A DNA stretch of 12,392 nt from Bacteroidia bacterium (lineage in GTDB: Bacteria; Bacteroidota; Bacteroidia; Cytophagales; Cyclobacteriaceae). This document shows positions 1 to 6,458 of the stretch, piece by piece (the stretch's first letter is position 1; every line of letters begins with the position of its first letter). Location of the stretch: NCBI GenBank assembly GCA_016650355.1, contig JAENVX010000421.1, positions 1 to 12,392 of the forward strand. The letters run 5' to 3'. The notes below the pieces were generated by a model. That model saw only the letters and a program-made list of their open reading frames with translations, did not search any database and was not told the DNA's origin. The position numbers were made by a program, and so were the translations under genes.

Positions 1-542
1 ACCAAGGGACTTCCTTTGCGCGCAGCAATTAAAAGATCAGGATCTTCCAAAGACATTACCACGATGGCATAGGCACCGATAACTTTTGTTAACGCTAACC
101 TTACAGCCTCATCCAATGAACAGTCTTCCTTTTCCTTGATGTCCTCAATAAAATGAATAAAAACTTCCGTATCCGTTTCACTTAAGAAGGTATGTCCCTT
201 CATCTCCAAGTCCTGCTTCAAAGAAGAATAATTTTCAATGATGCCGTTGTGAATAATGGCTAATTTTTTTGTAGCAGAATAGTGAGGGTGTGCATTTTCA
301 TCATTGGGTTCACCGTGGGTAGCCCACCGTGTGTGCCCCATTCCAATGTGGCTGTTAAGGTCCATCCCCTTAACAAATGCTTCTAACTCAGAAACTTTTC
401 CTTTTTTCTTATAAACATTCAAACCACCATTTAGAAGAGCAATACCGGTGCTGTCATATCCGCGGTACTCAAGCCTTTTGAGACCTTTTATAATAACTTC
501 CTGAGCTTGACGATGGCCCACGTAGGCAACAATTCCACACAT
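1..542 (-). CDS. glmS: Glutamine--fructose-6-phosphate aminotransferase (isomerizing), N-terminal part, cut by window edge
   Basis: GlmS makes glucosamine-6-phosphate from fructose-6-phosphate and glutamine, the first committed step to UDP-GlcNAc for peptidoglycan and lipid A; it is cytoplasmic. Only the first 180 codons lie in the window. They form the class II glutamine amidotransferase domain. The start MCGIVAYVG exposes Cys2 as the N-terminal nucleophile after Met removal, which fixes the start at 542. Also visible are EYRGYDS (25-31), HTRWATHG (70-77), NGIIENY (99-105) and SETDTEV (121-127), all typical of GlmS. The two C-terminal SIS (sugar isomerase) domains must lie beyond base 1. The start is 2 bp after the stop of the DUF4270 gene, so it is the third gene of a tight minus-strand operon. 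GlmS fits better than PurF or AsnB because of the EYRGYDS and HTRWATHG contexts. Confidence 0.96.
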   Translation of the reverse strand, partial: MCGIVAYVGHRQAQEVIIKGLKRLEYRGYDSTGIALLNGGLNVYKKKGKVSELEAFVKGMDLNSHIGMGHTRWATHGEPNDENAHPHYSATKKLAIIHNGIIENYSSLKQDLEMKGHTFLSETDTEVFIHFIEDIKEKEDCSLDEAVRLALTKVIGAYAIVVMSLEDPDLLIAARKGSPL

Positions 543-544
543 AA

Positions 545-2062
545 TTATTCTTTCTCAGGAATGGGAGAAGTGTAATACATTTTGAGCTTGATATTGTTTT
601 TCAACACAGACCGATTTACGGTTTTGTTAAATTGAGAAATACGGGGAACGAGTGCCACATAATTCATGCGTTTTGAACTTTTGCGTGCCCCATATTGCAC
701 TTGGAAAAACTGTGTTAGATACGAACTAATAACAAACGATTGGTTAGCCGACAGATATGCTACGTCCTTATTATTATCTGCCAGGAGATCAAGGGTACCG
801 TTATCGTTCTTCTGTACTGCCCCCGAAGCCCAGAAAATCGATAATGTTTCTGTATCCACAAATCTGGTAAATACACCCCCAATTGTTGTGTCTTGTGTAA
901 TCCACGATTGAAAAAAATTCTTGTCGGTCATTGCCCTGAGCTGAAACTGTGGTGGAAAAGCAAACTCACTTTGCTCACCCTCTATCACCAACTCTGCAGA
1001 ATTTAGAACAGCATTCTCAACAGTATCCATGTAGTTGAAATATTCAGTGAAGTCAAGTTTGGTAAGAATGCCAATCCCTGATTCGGTCACTCGCTTATCA
1101 TCAATTGGATAATAATCTTGATGAGGCTCTGTCAAACCAGAAAGTGAAGTCCCTGATCGGTCTGCAATAATTGAACTATAACCAACTACTGGATAACCCG
1201 TTCTTGTAAGCGGATTGCTGTGCGGAATAAGTACAAAATCTATCGATTTTTGTGTCCCTCCTTCTGAGTAGTAAAGTATCAGTTTTGTATCTGTTGCCAG
1301 AGGGAAACCGTCATCGGGAATTACTGGATTAATGCCTATTACTTTGTTCCCATTCCCAGCCGGAACAATGGCCAGTCCCTTATACAAACCTGTAAATTTG
1401 GCGTAGTCACTTTTAAGGTCTGTCTCACTTTTGACGGTCTCGTAAAGACTAAGCCCGAGGTTACCTCTTAAAACCATTCTGAAGGTTGTCACTCTATTAT
1501 TAGTTGTTACAGCATCGCTATTATCTGTTATCGCCTGATTATAGTCTGCCGGATTAACTGTAAAAGACACTCCTCCAATTGATGTTCGAGAGTATGCAAG
1601 TGGTGTAGAATTAAAATACCGTCCGCTATTAACGGTGTCTAAAAGTTCGTAAACCTCTATCCTCTCCTCTGAAATACTGGAACTTCCGTATTGGTAAAAA
1701 TCTGTTTTAAGTTGAAGTACAAGAGAATCGTAAACTGTTGCTGAACTAATTGCAGCATTTAAAACAGGAGGTCCAATTTGAGTGTACGTTTCGGTTCTTA
1801 TCTTGCCAAAGATATCGTCAGTGTACTCACCAACCAATAATCGCTGATTTCCATCTTCAATAGTAGGCTCTGAATTTAGGTTATTATAGGTTACTAAATC
1901 CTTGAATAGCACAACACTCGAAGGAATGTTTATCTCCGCATAGTTAACCCGAAATTTAGATTCAGGATTTTTGATTCCGATTGTGGGCACGTCTTCTTCA
2001 CAGGAGAACAAAACGACTAATAAAATCAATGATAAACCTCCAAGCCTACCCCACCAATTCAT
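545..2062 (-). CDS. DUF4270 family lipoprotein, probably outer-membrane/surface located
   Basis: From the ATG at 2062 this encodes 505 residues. A short positive/hydrophobic signal peptide leads to LVVLFSC, with Cys21 as the likely lipidation site, followed by acidic EED. The mature part is rich in beta-strand patterns and resembles the Bacteroidota-specific DUF4270 family: an LLVGEYTDDIFGKI segment near the N-terminus, and near the C-terminus a run of basic residues before a strand ending in KMYYTSPIP. The family's molecular function is unknown, and I infer only an envelope location. An in-frame ATG at 2116 would add 18 polar residues before the signal peptide and spoil it, so 2062 is preferred. 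The gene overlaps the upstream GT5-like gene by 17 bp and ends 2 bp before glmS, so it is almost certainly co-transcribed with both. As I recall, this trio recurs in other Bacteroidota. Confidence 0.85.
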   Translation of the reverse strand: MNWWGRLGGLSLILLVVLFSCEEDVPTIGIKNPESKFRVNYAEINIPSSVVLFKDLVTYNNLNSEPTIEDGNQRLLVGEYTDDIFGKIRTETYTQIGPPVLNAAISSATVYDSLVLQLKTDFYQYGSSSISEERIEVYELLDTVNSGRYFNSTPLAYSRTSIGGVSFTVNPADYNQAITDNSDAVTTNNRVTTFRMVLRGNLGLSLYETVKSETDLKSDYAKFTGLYKGLAIVPAGNGNKVIGINPVIPDDGFPLATDTKLILYYSEGGTQKSIDFVLIPHSNPLTRTGYPVVGYSSIIADRSGTSLSGLTEPHQDYYPIDDKRVTESGIGILTKLDFTEYFNYMDTVENAVLNSAELVIEGEQSEFAFPPQFQLRAMTDKNFFQSWITQDTTIGGVFTRFVDTETLSIFWASGAVQKNDNGTLDLLADNNKDVAYLSANQSFVISSYLTQFFQVQYGARKSSKRMNYVALVPRISQFNKTVNRSVLKNNIKLKMYYTSPIPEKE

Positions 2063-2855
2063 TGTAAAGATTATAGAAGGATTCTGTGTAATTGTCGTCT
2101 TTCTCGATGTTTTCAATTTTCTTCTCTTTCTCTTTGATCTTCTTAACTAACCCTTCAAGCTTTTTATTGTCCCCTGCAGTAGAAACTACATCGGCAAACT
2201 GTGCCCCTAATTTTATGAAGCCTTCATAATCAGCTGACTTAAGGTGACTGAGCATATTGTCTTCAATATCCATCATCCTCACTTTCCCCATCAGGTCACC
2301 CTTAAATTTGTGCGTGAAACTATTGTTATAGATGGTGAAAACAGTCTTCGAGTTCTTAAATAGCGGATCATTTTTATAGGTCGTTTTTAAATACAACGGT
2401 ATAAAACTAGTAATCCAATCGTTACAATGAACGACATCAGGCGCCCAGCCTAATTTGCGAACCGTTTCAATTACTCCTTTGCAGAAGAAAATTGCCCGCT
2501 CGTCATTATCTTCATAAAATTTATTTTCCTTATCATGAAAAACATGTTTACGGTGAAAGTAATCCTCGTTATCAATAAAGTAAACCTGTAGCTTGGCATT
2601 CGGTATTGATGCCACTTTAATTACCAATGGTTTCTCCTCGTCTCCAACGGAAATATTAATACCCGAAAGCCTTACCACTTCGTGTAACCTGTTTTTTCTT
2701 TCATTGATCAATCCAAACCTTGGCACCAGAATGCGGATCTCCATTCCCCTCTCCTGCATAGCCTGAGGGAGCTTCCGTACGAATTCGGCTACTTCAGTAG
2801 TTTGAAGAAAAGGGTTGATTTCGCTGGCGACATAGAGAATACGGATTTTTGACAT
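2046..2855 (-). CDS. Glycogen/starch synthase-like protein, GT5 N-terminal domain only
   Basis: This 269-residue protein resembles the N-terminal Rossmann domain of GT5 glycogen/starch synthases. It has the opening strand KIRILYVASEINPF (3-16), PDVVHCNDWITSFIPLYLK (139-157, the HxxDW-type segment), TIYNNSF (174-180, in place of the usual T-x-HN) and KLGAQFADVVSTA (215-227, the K-x-G-x-x-x-AD segment). Two features argue against ordinary activity. The ADP-glucose-binding KTGGL motif after the first strand is replaced by QTTEV (18-22). The whole C-terminal nucleotide-binding half is also absent: the family is normally about 480 residues, whereas this protein ends in a charged helix (about 232-253). 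Databases often label such Bacteroidota proteins glycogen synthase, but a regulatory or sugar-binding role is as likely. It is the first gene of the operon with the DUF4270 lipoprotein and glmS, and it is divergent from panC. Confidence 0.85.
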   Translation of the reverse strand: MSKIRILYVASEINPFLQTTEVAEFVRKLPQAMQERGMEIRILVPRFGLINERKNRLHEVVRLSGINISVGDEEKPLVIKVASIPNAKLQVYFIDNEDYFHRKHVFHDKENKFYEDNDERAIFFCKGVIETVRKLGWAPDVVHCNDWITSFIPLYLKTTYKNDPLFKNSKTVFTIYNNSFTHKFKGDLMGKVRMMDIEDNMLSHLKSADYEGFIKLGAQFADVVSTAGDNKKLEGLVKKIKEKEKKIENIEKDDNYTESFYNLYNELVG

Positions 2856-2892
2856 AATCTTGGATTTTTAACCTGATTGGAAAATCGAGCCA

Positions 2893-2924
2893 CAAAAGTA
2901 CGGAAAATTCACCCCGCATTCAAG
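2893..2924 (-). promoter_or_regulatory. Candidate Bacteroidota promoter for the GT5-like/DUF4270/glmS operon
   Basis: On the minus strand TACTTTTG (2900-2893) matches the Bacteroidota -7 consensus TAnnTTTG. CTTG (2924-2921) lies 20 nt upstream, where the -33 TTG/TTTG element is expected. The -7 box is 38 bp from the start codon at 2855. This is a consensus match only. Confidence 0.55.
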
Positions 2925-2931
2925 TGTACTT
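2922..2931. repeat. Short palindrome AAGTGTACTT between divergent promoters
   Basis: AAGT and ACTT form a perfect 4-bp inverted repeat around GT. The site lies midway between the two divergent -7 boxes, on the -33 position shared by both promoters. It could be an operator or chance; nothing in the sequence decides. Confidence 0.3.
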
Positions 2932-2944
2932 AATTTATAAGGTC

Positions 2945-2952
2945 TATCTTTG
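2945..2952 (+). promoter_or_regulatory. Candidate -7 element for the panC operon
   Basis: TATCTTTG matches TAnnTTTG exactly and is followed by GCGCCC, a context common after Bacteroidota -7 boxes. It lies 23 bp before the panC ATG at 2976. No clear TTTG is seen at the -33 position, so only the -7 half is supported. Confidence 0.55.
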
Positions 2953-2975
2953 CGCCCCTTTAAAACTGCCTTTTG

Positions 2976-3821
2976 ATGGTTATTTTCAAGGAAATTGAGC
3001 CGCTAAAGGCTTTTTTATCCGATAAAAGAGCATTGGACCATTCCGTAGGACTAGTGCCTACTATGGGTGCCCTGCATAGTGGTCATCTTGAACTTGTGAA
3101 AGCCTCTAAAAAGGTTAATTCCATTACAGTCTGCAGTATTTTTGTTAATCCTATTCAGTTTAACAATCCTGCTGATTTGGAGAAATATCCAAAATCGCTG
3201 GAGCATGACATTGCCTATTTAAATTCTGTAGGATGTGATGTCCTCTTCCATCCAGACAGGAGTGAGATGTATCAAAAGCCGACAACTACTAAGTTTGATT
3301 TCGGTCAACTTGATAAGGTCTTAGAAGGTGAGTTTAGACCAGGCCACTTTAGCGGTGTGGCGCTTGTTGTTTCAAAATTATTCAACATTGTAAATCCAAC
3401 CAGAGCTTATTTTGGACAAAAGGATTTTCAGCAATTTAAAATCGTACAACGGATTGTGGATGATCTCAACTTTAATATTGAACTGATTTGTTTTCCAACT
3501 TTGCGCGAAGCAGATGGATTAGCAATGTCATCACGCAATACTAGATTAAGTGATGAAGAGCGAAAAACTGCATCCGTCTTTTATCGCTCGCTGGTATTTG
3601 CAAAGAATGAAATTAGAAATAGAGCAGGTATAAAATCCATAAATGAAAGAGTTGTCGAAATGTGTCTGAGTGAAAAGAATGTGAGGCTCGAATACTTTGC
3701 AATTGCCGATACTGAAAACTTAAATCTTTTGGACAACGTTAAGGATGCCGACCGGTCAATACTATTAATTGCTGGTTTTGTAGGAGAGGTTCGTTTGATT
3801 GATAATATGTTTGTTGAATAA
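2976..3821 (+). CDS. panC: Pantothenate synthetase (pantoate--beta-alanine ligase)
   Basis: PanC is a cytoplasmic enzyme that joins pantoate and beta-alanine, using ATP, to give pantothenate, the CoA precursor. The 281-residue product has normal family length. It carries VPTMGALHSGH (27-37, containing the nucleotidyltransferase HxGH), FVNPIQFN (56-63, pantoate/ATP pocket), FGQKD (146-150, KMSKS-equivalent region) and READGLAMSSRN (177-188, dimer and ATP contacts). The reading frame opens with TTG at 2973 directly before ATG at 2976; the ATG is chosen. The stop codon overlaps the first ATG of the next gene by one base (TAATG), which implies translational coupling with panD, the enzyme that supplies the beta-alanine substrate. 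It is the first gene of the plus-strand operon. Confidence 0.97.
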   Translation: MVIFKEIEPLKAFLSDKRALDHSVGLVPTMGALHSGHLELVKASKKVNSITVCSIFVNPIQFNNPADLEKYPKSLEHDIAYLNSVGCDVLFHPDRSEMYQKPTTTKFDFGQLDKVLEGEFRPGHFSGVALVVSKLFNIVNPTRAYFGQKDFQQFKIVQRIVDDLNFNIELICFPTLREADGLAMSSRNTRLSDEERKTASVFYRSLVFAKNEIRNRAGIKSINERVVEMCLSEKNVRLEYFAIADTENLNLLDNVKDADRSILLIAGFVGEVRLIDNMFVE

Positions 3822-3823
3822 TG

Positions 3824-4171
3824 ATGAGAATTGAAGTACTGAAATCGAAGATTCACAGGGTAAAAATAACACAAGCCGAACTCCACTATGTTGGCAGCAT
3901 AACAGTTGATGAGGCCATCATGGAAGCAGCCAATCTTATAGAAGGTGAAAAAGTGCAGGTTGTCAATATTAACAATGGGGAGCGACTTGATACCTACGTG
4001 ATCAAAGGGCACCGTGAAACAGGTACCATTTGCCTGAACGGTCCTGCCGCACGCAAAGCTCAAGTAGGTGATGTGGTTATCATCATTTCCTATGCCTCGA
4101 TGGAGATTGAGGAAGCTAAAAAATTTAAACCAACTTTGGTGTTCCCCGACCCCAATAACAAACTAATTTAA
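3824..4171 (+). CDS. panD: Aspartate 1-decarboxylase proenzyme
   Basis: PanD decarboxylates aspartate to beta-alanine for PanC. It is a pyruvoyl enzyme that self-cleaves at a Gly-Ser bond. Two ATGs occur in tandem (3821 and 3824). Starting at 3824 puts the cleavage pair at Gly24-Ser25, as in E. coli, and aligns the other catalytic positions: Lys9, His11, Tyr22, Arg54, Tyr58 and Asn72, the last in the NGPAAR segment (72-77). All are present, so the proenzyme should process and be active. The product is 115 residues, normal for the family. The first ATG overlaps the panC stop by one base, so either ATG keeps the two genes coupled. Maturation helpers such as PanZ are not encoded nearby. Confidence 0.96.
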   Translation: MRIEVLKSKIHRVKITQAELHYVGSITVDEAIMEAANLIEGEKVQVVNINNGERLDTYVIKGHRETGTICLNGPAARKAQVGDVVIIISYASMEIEEAKKFKPTLVFPDPNNKLI

Positions 4172-4175
4172 CTAG

Positions 4176-5177
4176 TTGAAAGCCCGCTTAAAATCTTTAC
4201 TTCAGTACGCAATCATTATTCTGATCACCTCAGCGTTAATTTGGGTTTCCTTAAGAGGCTTGATTGTTGGAGAAGGAGAGAATAAGACGGACTTCTTGTG
4301 GCAAACCTGGGAAAAGTCGAATAAGGGCTATTTAGTGTTGATGGGTGTGCTTGCGATGGCCAGTCATTTAATCCGTTCCATCCGATGGCAAATGTTACTT
4401 GCCCCATTGGGATATACTGTAGGTCTTGGAAACAGTTTCCTCTCAATTATGATTGGATATCTAGTCAACCTTGCTATTCCTCGTGGCGGGGAAGTGTCAC
4501 GGTGCTACAACCTATATAAACTAGACAAAACTCCACCCGAAATTTCCTTTGGAACGGTAGTAGCGGAACGTGTAGTCGACATTATGTTTTTATTGTTATT
4601 GATAGGAGCATCCTTTGTAGCCGAATGGGATAAGCTCACAACTTTTCTTTCTTCCCTTGACGTTTCCACAGATGGGTTTACTGTTTCTCCTTGGATAATT
4701 ATTGGTGCGGTGGTCATAGCTTCGACAGCAATCTTTTTATTTTTTCGCTTTCGTAAGAATGAGAAACTAAGAAAAATTCTGGGCGGTTTCAAAGAGGGGC
4801 TACTTGCTGTCTTTCAATTGAAGAACAAATCGCTTTTCGTCTTTTATTCACTCGCCATTTGGGGCTTTTATTTTTTAATGAGCTGGGCTGTCATAAAAGC
4901 ATTTCCTGAAACAAGCACTTTAGGTTTTAGTGCTGTGCTTACTCTTTTTGCGTTGGGTACAATTGCCATGACTGTTCCACTGCCAGGTGGCGCTGGCTCC
5001 TATCACACAATAGTACCATTGGGCTTAGTGATGTTGTATAATTTACCGAAGCCAGATGCAATTGCTTTTGTATTTGTATTTCACGCCTGGCAAACCTTAA
5101 TCATGATTGTGGCAGGTGTTGTATCTTTAATTATCAGTTACCTCATCATCCGATGGAGAAAACCGGAAATAAAATAA
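4176..5177 (+). CDS. Flippase-like integral membrane protein (LPG synthase TM-region / UPF0104 family)
   Basis: This is a 333-residue polytopic membrane protein of the family named for the transmembrane half of lysylphosphatidylglycerol synthase (MprF). It has hydrophobic segments near 10-28, 53-66, 88-101, 133-149, 172-191, 221-240, 251-268 and 298-325. Family hallmarks are IPRGGEVSR (101-109), VVAERVVD (128-135) and PLPGGAGSYHT (268-278). No soluble lysyltransferase domain is present, so a lipid- or lipid-linked-substrate translocase role is the best guess; the substrate is unknown. The start is a TTG at 4176: a TAG stop lies just upstream in frame and no early ATG exists. It begins 4 bp after panD and overlaps the heptose adenylyltransferase gene by 25 bp, so it sits in an operon with envelope sugar metabolism. 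Confidence 0.85.
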   Translation: MKARLKSLLQYAIIILITSALIWVSLRGLIVGEGENKTDFLWQTWEKSNKGYLVLMGVLAMASHLIRSIRWQMLLAPLGYTVGLGNSFLSIMIGYLVNLAIPRGGEVSRCYNLYKLDKTPPEISFGTVVAERVVDIMFLLLLIGASFVAEWDKLTTFLSSLDVSTDGFTVSPWIIIGAVVIASTAIFLFFRFRKNEKLRKILGGFKEGLLAVFQLKNKSLFVFYSLAIWGFYFLMSWAVIKAFPETSTLGFSAVLTLFALGTIAMTVPLPGGAGSYHTIVPLGLVMLYNLPKPDAIAFVFVFHAWQTLIMIVAGVVSLIISYLIIRWRKPEIK

Positions 5178-5635
5178 AGAGTTTACAACAAGCAAAAGAT
5201 CAGGTTCTGGAATGGAAATCTCAGGGCAAGAAAATTGTCTTTACCAACGGCTGCTTTGATCTTCTGCATTTAGGCCATGTCGATTATTTGGAAAAGGCTC
5301 GATCCCTTGGAGATAAATTGGTTTTGGGTCTCAATTCGGATGATTCTGTAAGTCGGTTTAAAGGCCAAAATAGACCTATTCAAGACCAAAATAGTCGTTC
5401 CAGGGTGCTGGCTGCCCTCCAGTCCGTTGATCTTGTTGTTTTTTTTAATGAGGACACACCTTTAAATTTGATCACTGAAATTCTGCCTGATGTATTGGTA
5501 AAAGGTAGTGACTATTTGGCAGAAAATATCGTTGGCTCAGATGTTGTGAAAAGGAATGGCGGGGTAGTAAAAACCATTGACTTTGTTCCTGGTTATTCAA
5601 CTTCAAAAATTATAGAAAAAATTAAAAACACATAA
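5153..5635 (+). CDS. rfaE2: D-glycero-beta-D-manno-heptose 1-phosphate adenylyltransferase (stand-alone RfaE2)
   Basis: This 160-residue cytidylyltransferase-like enzyme would transfer AMP to heptose 1-phosphate to give ADP-heptose, the donor for LPS inner core. Motifs are FTNGCFDLLHLGH (30-42, HxGH nucleotide-binding signature), LNSDDSV (60-66), LVKGSDY (115-121) and GYSTSKI (147-153, equivalent of the C-terminal ISTT-type motif). In E. coli this domain is the C-terminal half of HldE, fused to a RfaE1 kinase. Here it stands alone, and no kinase or epimerase gene is in the window. The ATG at 5153 lies inside the end of the preceding membrane-protein gene (25-bp overlap), so translation is probably coupled. 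A glycerol-3-phosphate cytidylyltransferase-like enzyme is the main alternative, but the GCFDLLHLGH-to-GYSTSKI layout favours RfaE2. Confidence 0.9.
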   Translation: MEKTGNKIKSLQQAKDQVLEWKSQGKKIVFTNGCFDLLHLGHVDYLEKARSLGDKLVLGLNSDDSVSRFKGQNRPIQDQNSRSRVLAALQSVDLVVFFNEDTPLNLITEILPDVLVKGSDYLAENIVGSDVVKRNGGVVKTIDFVPGYSTSKIIEKIKNT

Positions 5636-5646
5636 ACAAAAAAACT

Positions 5647-6351
5647 ATGGGCTTCGGAGCATTGATTATCGGGGGGCTGTTCATGCTAATTGGCTGGATG
5701 GTTAGTTCCAAATTGAAGAGCAAATTCAAGGAGTATGCACAAACACATTTAACAAAAGATCTAACCGGTGCAGAGATTGCGAGGCTGATGCTGGCAGATA
5801 ATGGCATTAAAGATGTCAATGTAATATCTGTTGAAGGTCAATTGACGGATCATTACAATCCAGTAGATAAGACAGTGAATTTGAGTGAAGGAGTTTATCA
5901 TGGAAGAAATGCTGCTGCTACTGCAGTTGCTTCTCATGAGTGCGGCCATGCTGTGCAACACGCAAATGCATATGCTATGCTGACGCTTCGTTCAGCTTTA
6001 GTTCCTATTCAAAATGTTAGTGCAAAGGTTTTGAATTTTATGTTTATGGCCATGATTTTTGGATCCATCTTTGCCTCCAGCATTCTTCCATACCAAACTG
6101 CTTTGCTTATCATTATCGTTTGTTATGCCCTCTTTGCCGTTTTCGCTTTGGTCACTTTACCTGTAGAATTTGATGCGAGTCGCAGGGCTTTGGCATGGGT
6201 GAAGACGAGGAATATTGTTACCCCTGGTGAATATGATATGGCACAGGATGCGTTGAAGTGGGCTGCTATGACTTACGTGGTTGCTGCCATCGGTGCTGTT
6301 ACGATGTTGGCTTATTATGTGATGATTTATCTTGGAGGCGATCGCGATTAA
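5647..6351 (+). CDS. YugP-like membrane zinc metallopeptidase (Zn_peptidase_2 family)
   Basis: This 234-residue membrane protein is of the YugP type. An N-terminal transmembrane helix (4-20) is followed by a domain with AVASHECGHAVQHA (93-106), the HExxH zinc motif with His97, Glu98 and His101. Further transmembrane helices lie near 130-147, 150-172 and 207-230. The segment LPVEFDASRRA (171-181) after the third helix carries Glu174, a plausible third zinc ligand, as in M48-like gluzincins. The natural substrate is unknown; membrane protein quality control is a reasonable inference. It begins 11 bp after rfaE2, behind an A-rich stretch rather than a Shine-Dalgarno site, which is usual in Bacteroidota. 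It is the last gene before the terminator at 6401. Confidence 0.88.
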   Translation: MGFGALIIGGLFMLIGWMVSSKLKSKFKEYAQTHLTKDLTGAEIARLMLADNGIKDVNVISVEGQLTDHYNPVDKTVNLSEGVYHGRNAAATAVASHECGHAVQHANAYAMLTLRSALVPIQNVSAKVLNFMFMAMIFGSIFASSILPYQTALLIIIVCYALFAVFALVTLPVEFDASRRALAWVKTRNIVTPGEYDMAQDALKWAAMTYVVAAIGAVTMLAYYVMIYLGGDRD

Positions 6352-6400
6352 ATATTGGAGAGATACATTCCATCATTAAGATCAAAGGTTCTAACTTTAC

Positions 6401-6428
6401 AAGCCTGGGGATACCTCAGGCTTTTTTT
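6401..6428 (+). terminator. Rho-independent terminator after the panC-yugP operon
   Basis: AGCCTGGGG (6402-6410) pairs with CCTCAGGCT (6414-6422) across a 3-nt ATA loop, giving nine pairs with one G-U wobble. An outer A-T pair (6401/6423) is possible. A run of six T follows (6423-6428). It lies 50 bp after the metallopeptidase stop and before the acyl-CoA dehydrogenase start, so it separates the two transcription units. Confidence 0.88.
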
Positions 6429-6458
6429 GTTTATTTAAGTTATCATAAAACGCCCTCT

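Noticed and set aside
666..911. An 81-codon open frame on the plus strand opposite the DUF4270 gene
   Set aside because: It is antisense to a well-supported gene, with no family resemblance and no promoter-like sequence upstream.
3581..4063. A 160-codon open frame on the minus strand across the panC/panD junction
   Set aside because: It is fully antisense to two well-supported genes, shows no recognisable motif and has no promoter; it is a shadow of their codon use.
6258..6458. An N-terminal extension of the acyl-CoA dehydrogenase frame by 67 codons
   Set aside because: The extension overlaps the metallopeptidase gene, is Cys-rich nonsense at first and spans the terminator hairpin. The family starts at the ATG at 6459.
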